Positions 27,405-34,572 of a stretch of DNA of 64,000 nucleotides are shown here, piece after piece (within the stretch, counting starts at the first letter, position 1; every line of letters begins with the position of its first letter). The notes below the pieces were generated by a model. It made no database searches, was not told where the DNA came from, and saw only the letters and a list, made by a program, of their open reading frames with translations. A program made the translations under genes and the position numbers. Origin of the DNA: an uncultured Porphyromonadaceae bacterium. Its GTDB lineage: Bacteria > Bacteroidota > Bacteroidia > Bacteroidales > Muribaculaceae. The stretch lies in the NCBI GenBank assembly GCA_900541865.1, contig UQLO01000009.1, positions 10,838-74,837 on the forward strand, written 5' to 3'.

Positions 27405-28559
27405 ATGGCGAAAATCACTGTAAAACGAATCTCAGCCCCCGGCCGCGACTTTGCACCGGCCCCTCTCTATGCTGTACTTTCAGTCAACCGTGAAAAGGTT
27501 AGGATACCGCTTAAAATACATGCGAGTCCCTCCGAATGGGACGACCGCATCGGCCGATTCCGCGGCCGGTCACAGCGAGCCCGCGACAACAATTTAATAA
27601 TCGACAACTCGCTGGCCAAAATCACCGAAATTCTAGTGAGGGCCAGACTCTCCGGCGATAAGATCGACTCTCGTCGTCTGCGACAGCTATACTCCTCTCC
27701 CATTTCGGACGGCAATTTTATCAACTTCGCGCTCAATCACTTGCAGACTTACAAAGAGGGCCTGCAGTGGTCATCTCAGCGCCATCATCAAGCTATACTT
27801 GAAAAGCTGAAGTCATATCAGCCAAATCTGCTAATTGCAGACATAACGCCGGAATTCCTCCGCAACTACGCAATCTATCTGCGAGATGAACTAGGCAATT
27901 GTCCTGGTACAGTCAACAAAAATCTGTGCGTGATCCGGCTATACTACTACGCAGCTATAAGAGCCGGCCTGACAACAAGCAACCCATTCGCAGCTTATAA
28001 GATTCCACAGCCACGGCCGGTAACTGTTTTCCTGACCGACGACGAATTTAATAAGCTTACAACACTCTACAAACTTGGGACGCTAAAGGATACCGAACAG
28101 GACGTGCTTCGTTTTTTTCTGTTTATGGCGTTCACAGGAATGCATATCACTGACGCCCGGATGCTCCAGATTGAACAGATATTCGGCGACGAAATACACT
28201 ATAAGCGTATTAAAACCCGCGTCGACGTTGTTGTGCCGGTATCCGTTCCGGCGCGAAAGATTATAAACTACTATGCCGGCGGCCGCCACAAGGGTCCCCT
28301 GTGTACCAACATTCCGACAGACCAATCTTTCAATCGGGTCATCAAAATTATTTGCAGGCGCATCGGGATTACCAAAGCGGTCAGCGCCAAAGCCGCCCGA
28401 CACACATTTGCAACTATTTACTACCGCAGGAATCGTGGCGACTTAGGTACACTCTCCAAGCTTTTGGGCCATTCCAGCGTTGCGACTACGATGATATATG
28501 CCCATATAATCAAGGAAGACCGGCAAAAGGGCATGTCGGTCTTCGATGAAATGCTGTGA
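27405..28559 (+). CDS. int: Phage integrase, tyrosine recombinase
   Basis: A 384-residue recombinase, the only clear plus-strand gene of the prophage. The N-terminal 90 residues are an arm-type region (SEWDDRIGRFRGRSQRARDNN), then a SAM-like core-binding domain (about 105-195: FINFALNHLQTYKEGLQWSS). In the catalytic domain: FTGMHITDARM at 243-253, with His247 where Arg I of a typical TGxRxSE box stands; Lys in KRIKTR; K329-A-A-R332-H-T in place of HxxRH; G-H356; and nucleophile Tyr365 in TTMIYAHI. Bacteroidetes integrases of the IntDOT type also lack Arg I, so it is probably active. It should act at tRNA-Cys. Confidence 0.92.
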   Translation: MAKITVKRISAPGRDFAPAPLYAVLSVNREKVRIPLKIHASPSEWDDRIGRFRGRSQRARDNNLIIDNSLAKITEILVRARLSGDKIDSRRLRQLYSSPISDGNFINFALNHLQTYKEGLQWSSQRHHQAILEKLKSYQPNLLIADITPEFLRNYAIYLRDELGNCPGTVNKNLCVIRLYYYAAIRAGLTTSNPFAAYKIPQPRPVTVFLTDDEFNKLTTLYKLGTLKDTEQDVLRFFLFMAFTGMHITDARMLQIEQIFGDEIHYKRIKTRVDVVVPVSVPARKIINYYAGGRHKGPLCTNIPTDQSFNRVIKIICRRIGITKAVSAKAARHTFATIYYRRNRGDLGTLSKLLGHSSVATTMIYAHIIKEDRQKGMSVFDEML

Positions 28560-28568
28560 GTTTGAGTT

Positions 28569-28964
28569 TTAGACTCCGATGGCAGAGAGCTGCTCCTTGG
28601 CCCAGGCAATAAATTCGTCGTGGTCCCGCACTTCCGGGTCATTCGGGTTATCGCGATGTTTCCGCCCCATGGAGGCGTTGAAGCTGGCGACCTCCATTGC
28701 TGTTCTGAGTCCGTATGCGCTCATCTCGGCTGCATTAATCGCCATGTCACGGCTTACCGGCTTTGCGACTCGCACGGCAAAAGCAGCTACAGCGGTTGCA
28801 CTCTTGCCGTCTTCTTCTTGTTCAATAGTTTCGTGGCCTATATAATAGGTTACATGTGTGCCTTCGTCCAGAGATATCAGGCGCCCGTTCAGCCAGACGC
28901 TTTTGCCCTGATTGCAGTCTTCTGCCATTGTGGACGGCACTTGAGTTTTACTTATATGCACCAT
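28569..28964 (-). CDS. Unknown protein directly behind the DGR reverse transcriptase
   Basis: A 131-residue acidic soluble protein with no signal peptide. The start at 28964 lies two bases after the reverse transcriptase stop codon, so the genes are co-translated; MAEDCNQGKSV (residue 13) is another possible start. The N-terminal half looks beta-rich (SVWLNGRLISLDEGTHVTYYIG). The C-terminal half looks helical (INAAEMSAYGLRTAMEVASFNASMGRKHR, then HDEFIAWAKEQL). It does not look like Avd, the basic four-helix-bundle partner of many DGR reverse transcriptases. Its place at the end of the tail-DGR operon allows an accessory DGR role or an unrelated phage function. Confidence 0.6.
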   Translation of the reverse strand: MVHISKTQVPSTMAEDCNQGKSVWLNGRLISLDEGTHVTYYIGHETIEQEEDGKSATAVAAFAVRVAKPVSRDMAINAAEMSAYGLRTAMEVASFNASMGRKHRDNPNDPEVRDHDEFIAWAKEQLSAIGV

Positions 28965-28966
28965 AG

Positions 28967-30295
28967 TCAGGTTATGTATTTAATAATGTTTGTTGAGTCC
29001 TTGAATACGTATCCGCACCGGTTTTCAAGCATACAATCCTCCAGTGGGAGAACATTCGCTTTGCCAAAAGCCTTCTCGCATATGTTCAAATAATCAACAA
29101 TGCCGGCATAGCAGCCATGGAATTCATAAGCTCGAATCATTGGCTCGGCTGAATCTGCGTTGCGTTCCTCAATCCCGATTAAACATTTAATCCAGTTCGG
29201 ACGCCCTTTCGCATCGCATCTGAGTTCGTAATCATAAATAGTAAATAGATCGCCGCTTTCGGCCAAGTCTTTGACTGAAATTGGGTCTGCATCAAGCCGA
29301 CGGTCGATCCTTATTTTATTCGTAAGTTGCCGGAGCTTCATTTTTCGTTCAATCGATTTCATTGCGCCGAATGTATCGGCATGTTTAAGTATACCAAAGT
29401 AGCTGCCCCAATTGCGATTATTTGCGCGTCGGGCTCGCTGCATTATATTGCGCCTTACGCTGACGTGTCCCTTGCTTCGTGCCCCATATGGGTGGCGGTG
29501 CAGAATATACCCGCATAAATCAACGGGGTTTACGTCGATATCAACAAGTTTAGCCGTATGTCGCTTGGCCCTGATTCCATATTCGTACCACCAGTAATTC
29601 CGGACTCTCCAGATGGCTTGATTTGCATCATCCTTCGTCTGCAAAAACAAAAACAAGTCATCGGCATAACGCAGGGCGTTGCCGGTTAGGCCGCCAAGCC
29701 ATAAGTCAAACTCAAGCATTATCAGATGATGCACAAGCGGAGATGTGGGCGCTCCTATTGGTAGCGTCCCTGCATGGAAACAGATATCGCACGCGAAATC
29801 ATTGACACAAGCAGACACGCCCATTCTCTTCAAGGCCCGTCTCAAATGCTTTGGTTTTATGTGGTCGTAACACTTGCGTTGGTCGATATGCACCAAATAA
29901 TGCAGGTCGCGGCGGTCGTAAAAAATGTGTTTTGCTCGATGGAGCAAGCTCTTGCCACGGGCCTTGGCCGTCAAGCCCCATCCGGGTTTGCAGTTGTAAG
30001 ATATACCCGGATCACGTTCGGCGTAGTAAGGCTCAAGCATAATCATACACAGATGCTGGAGTATGAGTGTGTCAAGTTCCGGGCGGTATATATTCCTTAC
30101 TTTGCCGTTTGCGTTTTTTTTGAGCATGCGGCGATAACGGGAGGCTTGCATATAAGTGCCCCGGCTAATTGAGTTAATCAGCCGTTGTGCATTTTCCACA
30201 CTCCGAGACAACCACGCAGCCACATCCGGGCGCCGTGAACGTCCGAATGTGGCTCTTTGGATAGCTTGTAGCATGTCGTGGTATGCAATAACCAT
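28967..30295 (-). CDS. DGR reverse transcriptase
   Basis: A 442-residue reverse transcriptase copying the template RNA with errors at adenines. The ATG at 30295 (MVIAYHDMLQAIQRATFG) is preferred; a GTG 60 bases upstream is possible. Motifs in order: RNIYRPELDTLILQHL (region 1-2), LHYLVHIDQRKCYDHI (catalytic Asp of motif 3), LPIGAPTSPLVHHLIM (motif 4; group II introns have QG at this place, DGR enzymes have IG-like residues), and LRYADDLFLFL (motif 5, catalytic YADD, about residue 210). The thumb-like segment follows. There is no maturase or endonuclease domain. It lies 92 bases behind the template repeat and is the sixth gene after the promoter at 41481. Confidence 0.93.
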   Translation of the reverse strand: MVIAYHDMLQAIQRATFGRSRRPDVAAWLSRSVENAQRLINSISRGTYMQASRYRRMLKKNANGKVRNIYRPELDTLILQHLCMIMLEPYYAERDPGISYNCKPGWGLTAKARGKSLLHRAKHIFYDRRDLHYLVHIDQRKCYDHIKPKHLRRALKRMGVSACVNDFACDICFHAGTLPIGAPTSPLVHHLIMLEFDLWLGGLTGNALRYADDLFLFLQTKDDANQAIWRVRNYWWYEYGIRAKRHTAKLVDIDVNPVDLCGYILHRHPYGARSKGHVSVRRNIMQRARRANNRNWGSYFGILKHADTFGAMKSIERKMKLRQLTNKIRIDRRLDADPISVKDLAESGDLFTIYDYELRCDAKGRPNWIKCLIGIEERNADSAEPMIRAYEFHGCYAGIVDYLNICEKAFGKANVLPLEDCMLENRCGYVFKDSTNIIKYIT

Positions 30296-30446
30296 ATTAT
30301 CGGTTGCTGATATTATCAGGTTTGAGCATTTTGCGGAGCATAGCCCCGCACGCACCTCAATATGCGCTTGTCTTTGGAGTTTGGCGGCTTCTGCGCCTTG
30401 GTGGCTGGCGTGACTGAGTGTTGATGGACTTTATGCCGTTGCTCAG

Positions 30447-30555
30447 ACCTCAGCAGACCCGCAGTTGTACCTCGTGCCATAGCCCGTCGAAGAGTAGGCA
30501 TACAAGTAACGTGGCGACAGATAAGAGTTTCTGGCGTACCCACGAGAGCGGCATT
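30447..30555 (-). other. DGR template repeat (TR)
   Basis: These 109 non-coding bases match 98 of 109 bases of the variable repeat at 30709-30817 (offset 262). On the coding strand (minus) the template reads codons such as AGA AAC TCT TAT, CGT TAC and ACG GGC TAT, rich in AAC, TAC and TAT, that change widely when A is altered. Nine of eleven differences from VR are at template adenines (plus-strand T at 30468, 30480, 30487, 30507, 30522, 30529, 30530, 30554, 30555). The other two are 30469 and 30451, the latter at the IMH end. The template lies between the target gene and the reverse transcriptase gene. Confidence 0.95.
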
Positions 30556-30594
30556 GGCCAGCGACCAATTTTTCAACTTGCCCCTACGGGTTCG

Positions 30595-30607
30595 GGGACC
30601 CGGTCCC
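30595..30607. other. GC-rich dyad between target gene and TR
   Basis: GGGACCCGGTCCC is a perfect 13-base dyad, set in a stretch with several more CCCG/CGGG pairings (30578-30630) between the target stop codon and TR. It may shape the template RNA leader or act as a weak terminator. Function not shown. Confidence 0.4.
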
Positions 30608-30644
30608 AATGCCGGGTTTGCCCGTACGCGACAAGATATCGCTG

Positions 30645-33119
30645 TCAGTCGGAATAGCTTGCAGTATCTGCCTGTGGCAGGACTGCGTCCTGTTGCACAT
30701 TGAGCAACACCTGAGCAGACCCGCAGTTGAGCCTCGTGCCAGAGCCCGCCGAAGAGTAGGCATACAAGAAACGTGGCGACAGAGAAGAGTAGCTGGCGTA
30801 CCCACGAGAGCGGCAGGCCACTCGCACGACATAATCGCCGGAAGACTGATACCACCCGCAGGCCTGGTAGGTATGGGCGCATTCGGCCGTAGTGAGCGAC
30901 CCACCCTTCTCTCGCCTGGCCGGGCTGTGCGGGACGCGGTGTCTTGTCGATGCGTTATTCGCGGTATCGCGGCTGGTCGTATACTCCCCGATTTGTCTGT
31001 ACGAGGACTGGAAGGGGAATTCATCGCCTTTTGGCACTCTGTACATATCGGTATACAGCCACTTCCGCTGGTCAGGTTCGGCGTAGATTTTGACGATGCT
31101 GTCGTTATCGGCGCCTCCGTCGTAACCTACGAGCTCTATATCTCCGCTTTCGAGAGAGAAAACATCGCCACAAAGACTCATGCCTGCGTAGAGGCTCATC
31201 CGCAGGACGCACTCGATATCGTACTCAGTGGGCTCGTTGGACGTGTTCCATCCAGCCACTCCCGTCTGGGCTACTGATTTATAGACCTTGACGTTCATCC
31301 GGTCGGCATCAGCTCCTGGAACTTTGGTGTACCAGTATTTGCCACCGTAGAAATCGAACTCTGTATTTTCGGCGATTCCAGACTCGACTGCGAACGAGTA
31401 GGCCATTTGGCTCTCCATACACTGCTCTTTCGGCGCCTCCTTGTTAAGTATTGCATTGGCTACAGTGTTGGAGGTAGCAGTTGCAGATATGTGGATACCT
31501 GTATTGGACTGCCCCCAATGGGAGTATTGCCAAGTATCCTCGCCGGTTGGACGACAGCGGACACCTCCAGCTGTCTGATACCCAGCCGCGCCGGTGTTGC
31601 CGCTTACACCGGACCCGAAGAACGTATCTCCATGGAGGTATTTTGTGCCGTGGAGGACTTCGATCGCTGTGATGAAGGCGTTGCGGGCGTGATACCCAGC
31701 CTCAGCGAACGGGAAGGGGCTTTTGGGATCGTTATTATTAGCGCGGGCCATACGCATGCACGACATTGCTGTAATATCAGTGTGGCGCGGATAAGTGCGA
31801 GCCTCGTTGAAGAGGTTGCAGGCAGCTAAGTCACCCACAGATCCGGAGCAGTTCTTGTCGGTTGTGTAGAGGAAGAAGAAGCAGCGGGCCTTGTCTCCCA
31901 CAGTCGCCATTAGCGACGGGAACATGCCTGTCGGAGGGAGTTTCCACGCGGAGCAATCGATCCCGTCCCATTTGATGGGTGCGCTCAGCAGTCCCTTCCA
32001 CTGCATTCCGCTCTCGCCAACCTCTGTGTCTATAAGCCACAGTGGTCGAGTGTTGGCCAAAACGATAGTATATTTTGTTTCGGTCGTTTCCCAGGGGCGA
32101 AGAACGCGCACCTCGGAGCCGTTGGCCTTATAGAGCTTTGCCAGCCCATGGGTCTGGTAGAATTCTGTCGGATTGAATTTACCGGCCTGGCAATACTTAT
32201 TTTTACCCTGCTGATCAAGGTAAAGATCCACGTCGCACTCGGCACGCATGGCCTCAGTGATGCCAACCGTAGGCGCGAAAGAGCCATCGGCAAAACGCAA
32301 CAAGTTGTTGCGCTTGAGCTTCCCGACAGGGGTCAGAGTTCCGTCGTCGTTGGCCGGCGCCGTGCAGTCGATCAGGAAAAACTCCCAACACTGAAGGAAT
32401 TTTTTGTCACCAAAAGTCTCCACGCTCTCCGGAGACAAGTCATCGTTTTCCCAAGACGCCACGCAAAGGTTTTTGGCATTTTTAAGCTGCTCCGGGGAAC
32501 CGGTAATTGCGTCAATGCTGGCGCTCAGCTCTTCGATTTTGACGTTTTGCACGGCTTGGCTTTCGTTTGACTCGTCGATATGATTGGCCAAATCATTGGT
32601 CAGATTGTTGATGTCGTCGGTTACCAGACTGATTTCATCGGCCAGCCCGGAACGAACATTCTCTATCTCGCCCTCAAGCTCTCCAACAGCACCGCTAAGC
32701 TCCTGCTTGGTGACGCGGCTGGCTTCAAGGTTGGCAACTTTAATCTTCAGCGAGTCGATCTCCTTTGTGTTGCCCCGTATGGTTAAATCTGATTTAGCCA
32801 GATATGCCGACAGGGTGTCCGAATCCTTAAACCCCCTGACGAATGCCAGCAACTCGTTGAGGCTCTCGATGGCCTCGGAGTTGTCCAGGCTGAGGATTTG
32901 GTCGATTGCAGTTTGCAGCTTGTTTATCGCGGCCTCCCGTTCCAGTCGTTCTAACGACAGGTCGGTGCTCACCGGAGCGAGTTTTTTTATCTCGCTGTTA
33001 AGTGCGTCCAGAACCCGCGCTATCATCACATTTGTGACGCTTGCCGGTGTTTCGGCCTGTTCAATCTCCTGTATGATTGAGTCAGTGACGGCGCTTTTGT
33101 TTGATACTTTTTCAGACAT
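30645..33119 (-). CDS. Tail fibre / receptor-binding protein, DGR target
   Basis: An 824-residue protein. The ATG at 33119 (MSEKVSNKSAVTDSI) leaves a 10-base gap to the previous gene. Residues 20-220 are heptad-rich coiled coil (LEREAAINKLQTAIDQILSL; LEASRVTKQELSGAVGELEG), as in trimeric fibres. A large beta-rich globular region follows. The last 120 residues (HTYQACGWYQSSGDYVVRVACRSRG, then FLYAYSSAGSGTRLNCGSAQVLL) hold the variable repeat and are probably a C-type-lectin-like display fold, the usual DGR target domain. The gene ends the tail operon. The diversified tip should contact the host surface, and changes there should alter receptor choice. Confidence 0.88.
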   Translation of the reverse strand: MSEKVSNKSAVTDSIIQEIEQAETPASVTNVMIARVLDALNSEIKKLAPVSTDLSLERLEREAAINKLQTAIDQILSLDNSEAIESLNELLAFVRGFKDSDTLSAYLAKSDLTIRGNTKEIDSLKIKVANLEASRVTKQELSGAVGELEGEIENVRSGLADEISLVTDDINNLTNDLANHIDESNESQAVQNVKIEELSASIDAITGSPEQLKNAKNLCVASWENDDLSPESVETFGDKKFLQCWEFFLIDCTAPANDDGTLTPVGKLKRNNLLRFADGSFAPTVGITEAMRAECDVDLYLDQQGKNKYCQAGKFNPTEFYQTHGLAKLYKANGSEVRVLRPWETTETKYTIVLANTRPLWLIDTEVGESGMQWKGLLSAPIKWDGIDCSAWKLPPTGMFPSLMATVGDKARCFFFLYTTDKNCSGSVGDLAACNLFNEARTYPRHTDITAMSCMRMARANNNDPKSPFPFAEAGYHARNAFITAIEVLHGTKYLHGDTFFGSGVSGNTGAAGYQTAGGVRCRPTGEDTWQYSHWGQSNTGIHISATATSNTVANAILNKEAPKEQCMESQMAYSFAVESGIAENTEFDFYGGKYWYTKVPGADADRMNVKVYKSVAQTGVAGWNTSNEPTEYDIECVLRMSLYAGMSLCGDVFSLESGDIELVGYDGGADNDSIVKIYAEPDQRKWLYTDMYRVPKGDEFPFQSSYRQIGEYTTSRDTANNASTRHRVPHSPARREKGGSLTTAECAHTYQACGWYQSSGDYVVRVACRSRGYASYSSLSPRFLYAYSSAGSGTRLNCGSAQVLLNVQQDAVLPQADTASYSD
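30679..30709 (-). promoter_or_regulatory. Tandem hairpins at the VR 3' boundary
   Basis: AGGAC-TGC-GTCCT (30679-30691) and TGTTGC-ACATTGA-GCAACA (30691-30709) lie immediately 3' of the variable repeat on the coding strand. Known DGRs need a hairpin or cruciform a few bases after the IMH for efficient homing. The corresponding position behind TR has no such structure. Confidence 0.65.
30709..30817 (-). other. DGR variable repeat (VR) with IMH at its 3' end
   Basis: These 109 bases encode residues 768-804 of the 824-residue tail fibre. Residues that differ from the template are 768 (template Gln, here Ala), 776 (Arg to Ser), 777 (Asn to Tyr), 779 (Tyr to Ser), 784 (Tyr to Phe), 791 (Thr to Ala), 793 (Tyr to Ser) and 797 (Tyr to Leu). 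All but one of these base changes are at template A. The 3' portion (coding AACTGCGGGTCTGCT) is unchanged and GC-rich, as expected for the initiation-of-homing site. Confidence 0.95.
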
Positions 33120-33129
33120 TGTCGTTGTG

Positions 33130-34302
33130 TCAATTAAATTTATCGTTGAAGTGGTCCGAAAAGATGCGTGGCTTACATGCATCTTCCGGGGATGTAATTT
33201 CCTCCGAAATATTTATCTCGTTATCGGCAACCTTTAGAGTAAGCTCGATTTGCTGAGGTTCACGTTGGTCTGGTGAATGGGTCATCTCTTCAGCGAACGG
33301 TATAACACGGAGCGGGTCAACCGTCAACCCAAGCAAGTATACTTCATCTGAACCCAGCGCATCGACAAGATGCAGGATTTCCGCATGACTTTTTGCTCCG
33401 GTGTGCGCCGTCATGCTGCGGGACAGTTCGACCTTTGGCCTCGCAAAACTATACAAATCGGCAATTGGGTCATAGGATTGGCAAACCGCGTCATCGGATT
33501 CGTTCGGGTTCACAGAGATATTGATTTGGCCGGTCAACTCAATAAGTTCGAAAACCCCTAACGAATTGCGGAATTTAAGCCAGTAACGTTGTGGGCTCGG
33601 CTGTGCCTGCTCGATTACTATGCGGCAACTGTGATTGCCGCCACAATAGACGTCAAAAACATTAACCAGCACGAAAAAACCAGTCCAAAACTTTAGCCGA
33701 AGAGCTTCTAAATCCAAAGCATAAACGCCCGGAGCGCCTGTATCCAACTCAATCTGCGCTTTGGAGAGAGGATCTACAATCTTTAAGATAATATCGGAGT
33801 CGGCAATGAAATACAGAGGGTACAGCTCCGTCTCCTTGATGACCAATCTCCAGTGGGCCGATCTTGTCGTCAGGAAAAAATTAGCCTTGGGATTGAGAAA
33901 ACGTTCGCGGAAAATATCGGATCCAGGCGGTATCTTTTTGAGGTTTTGGCGAGAAATACCTCCCGGTATAGCTATGAACCCGGATTCAAAATCGTCGGCT
34001 CCATTACAGATTACACGAATCTCGTTTTCTCTAAGAGTTCCCTCGTCGCATATCTCTATGATTGGCTCTCCGGTGAATTCGGCGTCGCGGAAGTTTGATG
34101 CATATCCGTCTACTATTCCGGATAATTCCATCTCCAGCGGATAGTCAAAGCGGCCCTTAAAGAAAACCTCGCCGCCCATGCTGACAGTAAAAGGATACGC
34201 CTTCACTCCGCCCAGATCGGAGTTATTCCGCTGGAGCCTTATGGGGTTCCGGGTAAATGCCAACCCGGAGGGTGTCAGACTGCCGCTTTCAATGTCAAAC
34301 AT
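33130..34302 (-). CDS. Phage tail-associated protein of unknown function
   Basis: A 390-residue protein. The ATG at 34302 (MFDIESGSLTPSGLAFTRNP) is preferred over a TTG seven codons upstream. No transmembrane segment or signal peptide is seen; the sequence is beta-rich with many Ile/Val/Phe strands (FTVSMGGEVFFKGRFDYPLEMEL). It lies between the large tail protein and the DGR-diversified fibre in the tail operon. That place suggests a baseplate or tail-tip part that might anchor the fibre. I do not recognise a family. Confidence 0.6.
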   Translation of the reverse strand: MFDIESGSLTPSGLAFTRNPIRLQRNNSDLGGVKAYPFTVSMGGEVFFKGRFDYPLEMELSGIVDGYASNFRDAEFTGEPIIEICDEGTLRENEIRVICNGADDFESGFIAIPGGISRQNLKKIPPGSDIFRERFLNPKANFFLTTRSAHWRLVIKETELYPLYFIADSDIILKIVDPLSKAQIELDTGAPGVYALDLEALRLKFWTGFFVLVNVFDVYCGGNHSCRIVIEQAQPSPQRYWLKFRNSLGVFELIELTGQINISVNPNESDDAVCQSYDPIADLYSFARPKVELSRSMTAHTGAKSHAEILHLVDALGSDEVYLLGLTVDPLRVIPFAEEMTHSPDQREPQQIELTLKVADNEINISEEITSPEDACKPRIFSDHFNDKFN

Positions 34303-34327
34303 CGGTGCAATTTTGTGAATCAATGTG

Positions 34328-34531
34328 TCAGATAAACTTCCCGGATGCCTCGCCTATTATCTTAATTGTGGCTTCCGGCAGTTTCGCAACGTAAAGACTG
34401 CGCGCTATTGATGGAGTGGTCAGGAATCGGTAGAACGCGGCCATGCTGCCCTTGTGGGTAGCGCGCCAAACGTCATAAGCCTTTTGAACATCGCCCGACT
34501 GGGGCGCAATTATTACGTTGTCCTGTTTCAT
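34328..34531 (-). CDS. Small phage tail-operon protein
   Basis: A 67-residue protein starting MKQDNVIIAPQSGDVQKAYD. A longer reading start would overlap the previous gene. It holds a helical centre (VQKAYDVWRATHKGSMAAFYRFL) and looks soluble. It sits between two tail genes with short gaps. Not recognised. Confidence 0.55.
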   Translation of the reverse strand: MKQDNVIIAPQSGDVQKAYDVWRATHKGSMAAFYRFLTTPSIARSLYVAKLPEATIKIIGEASGKFI

Positions 34532-34572
34532 ATGGCAAATTTCGGCTTTTAGCCTATGAGCGCAAAGGACTA

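Noticed and set aside
28967..30295. Group II intron or retron reverse transcriptase
   Set aside because: No maturase or endonuclease domain and no intron RNA signs; TR/VR pair with A-specific changes shows a DGR.
30316..30882. 188-codon minus-strand frame running through TR and VR
   Set aside because: Wrong frame relative to the fibre gene; it exists only because the repeats share an open alternative frame.
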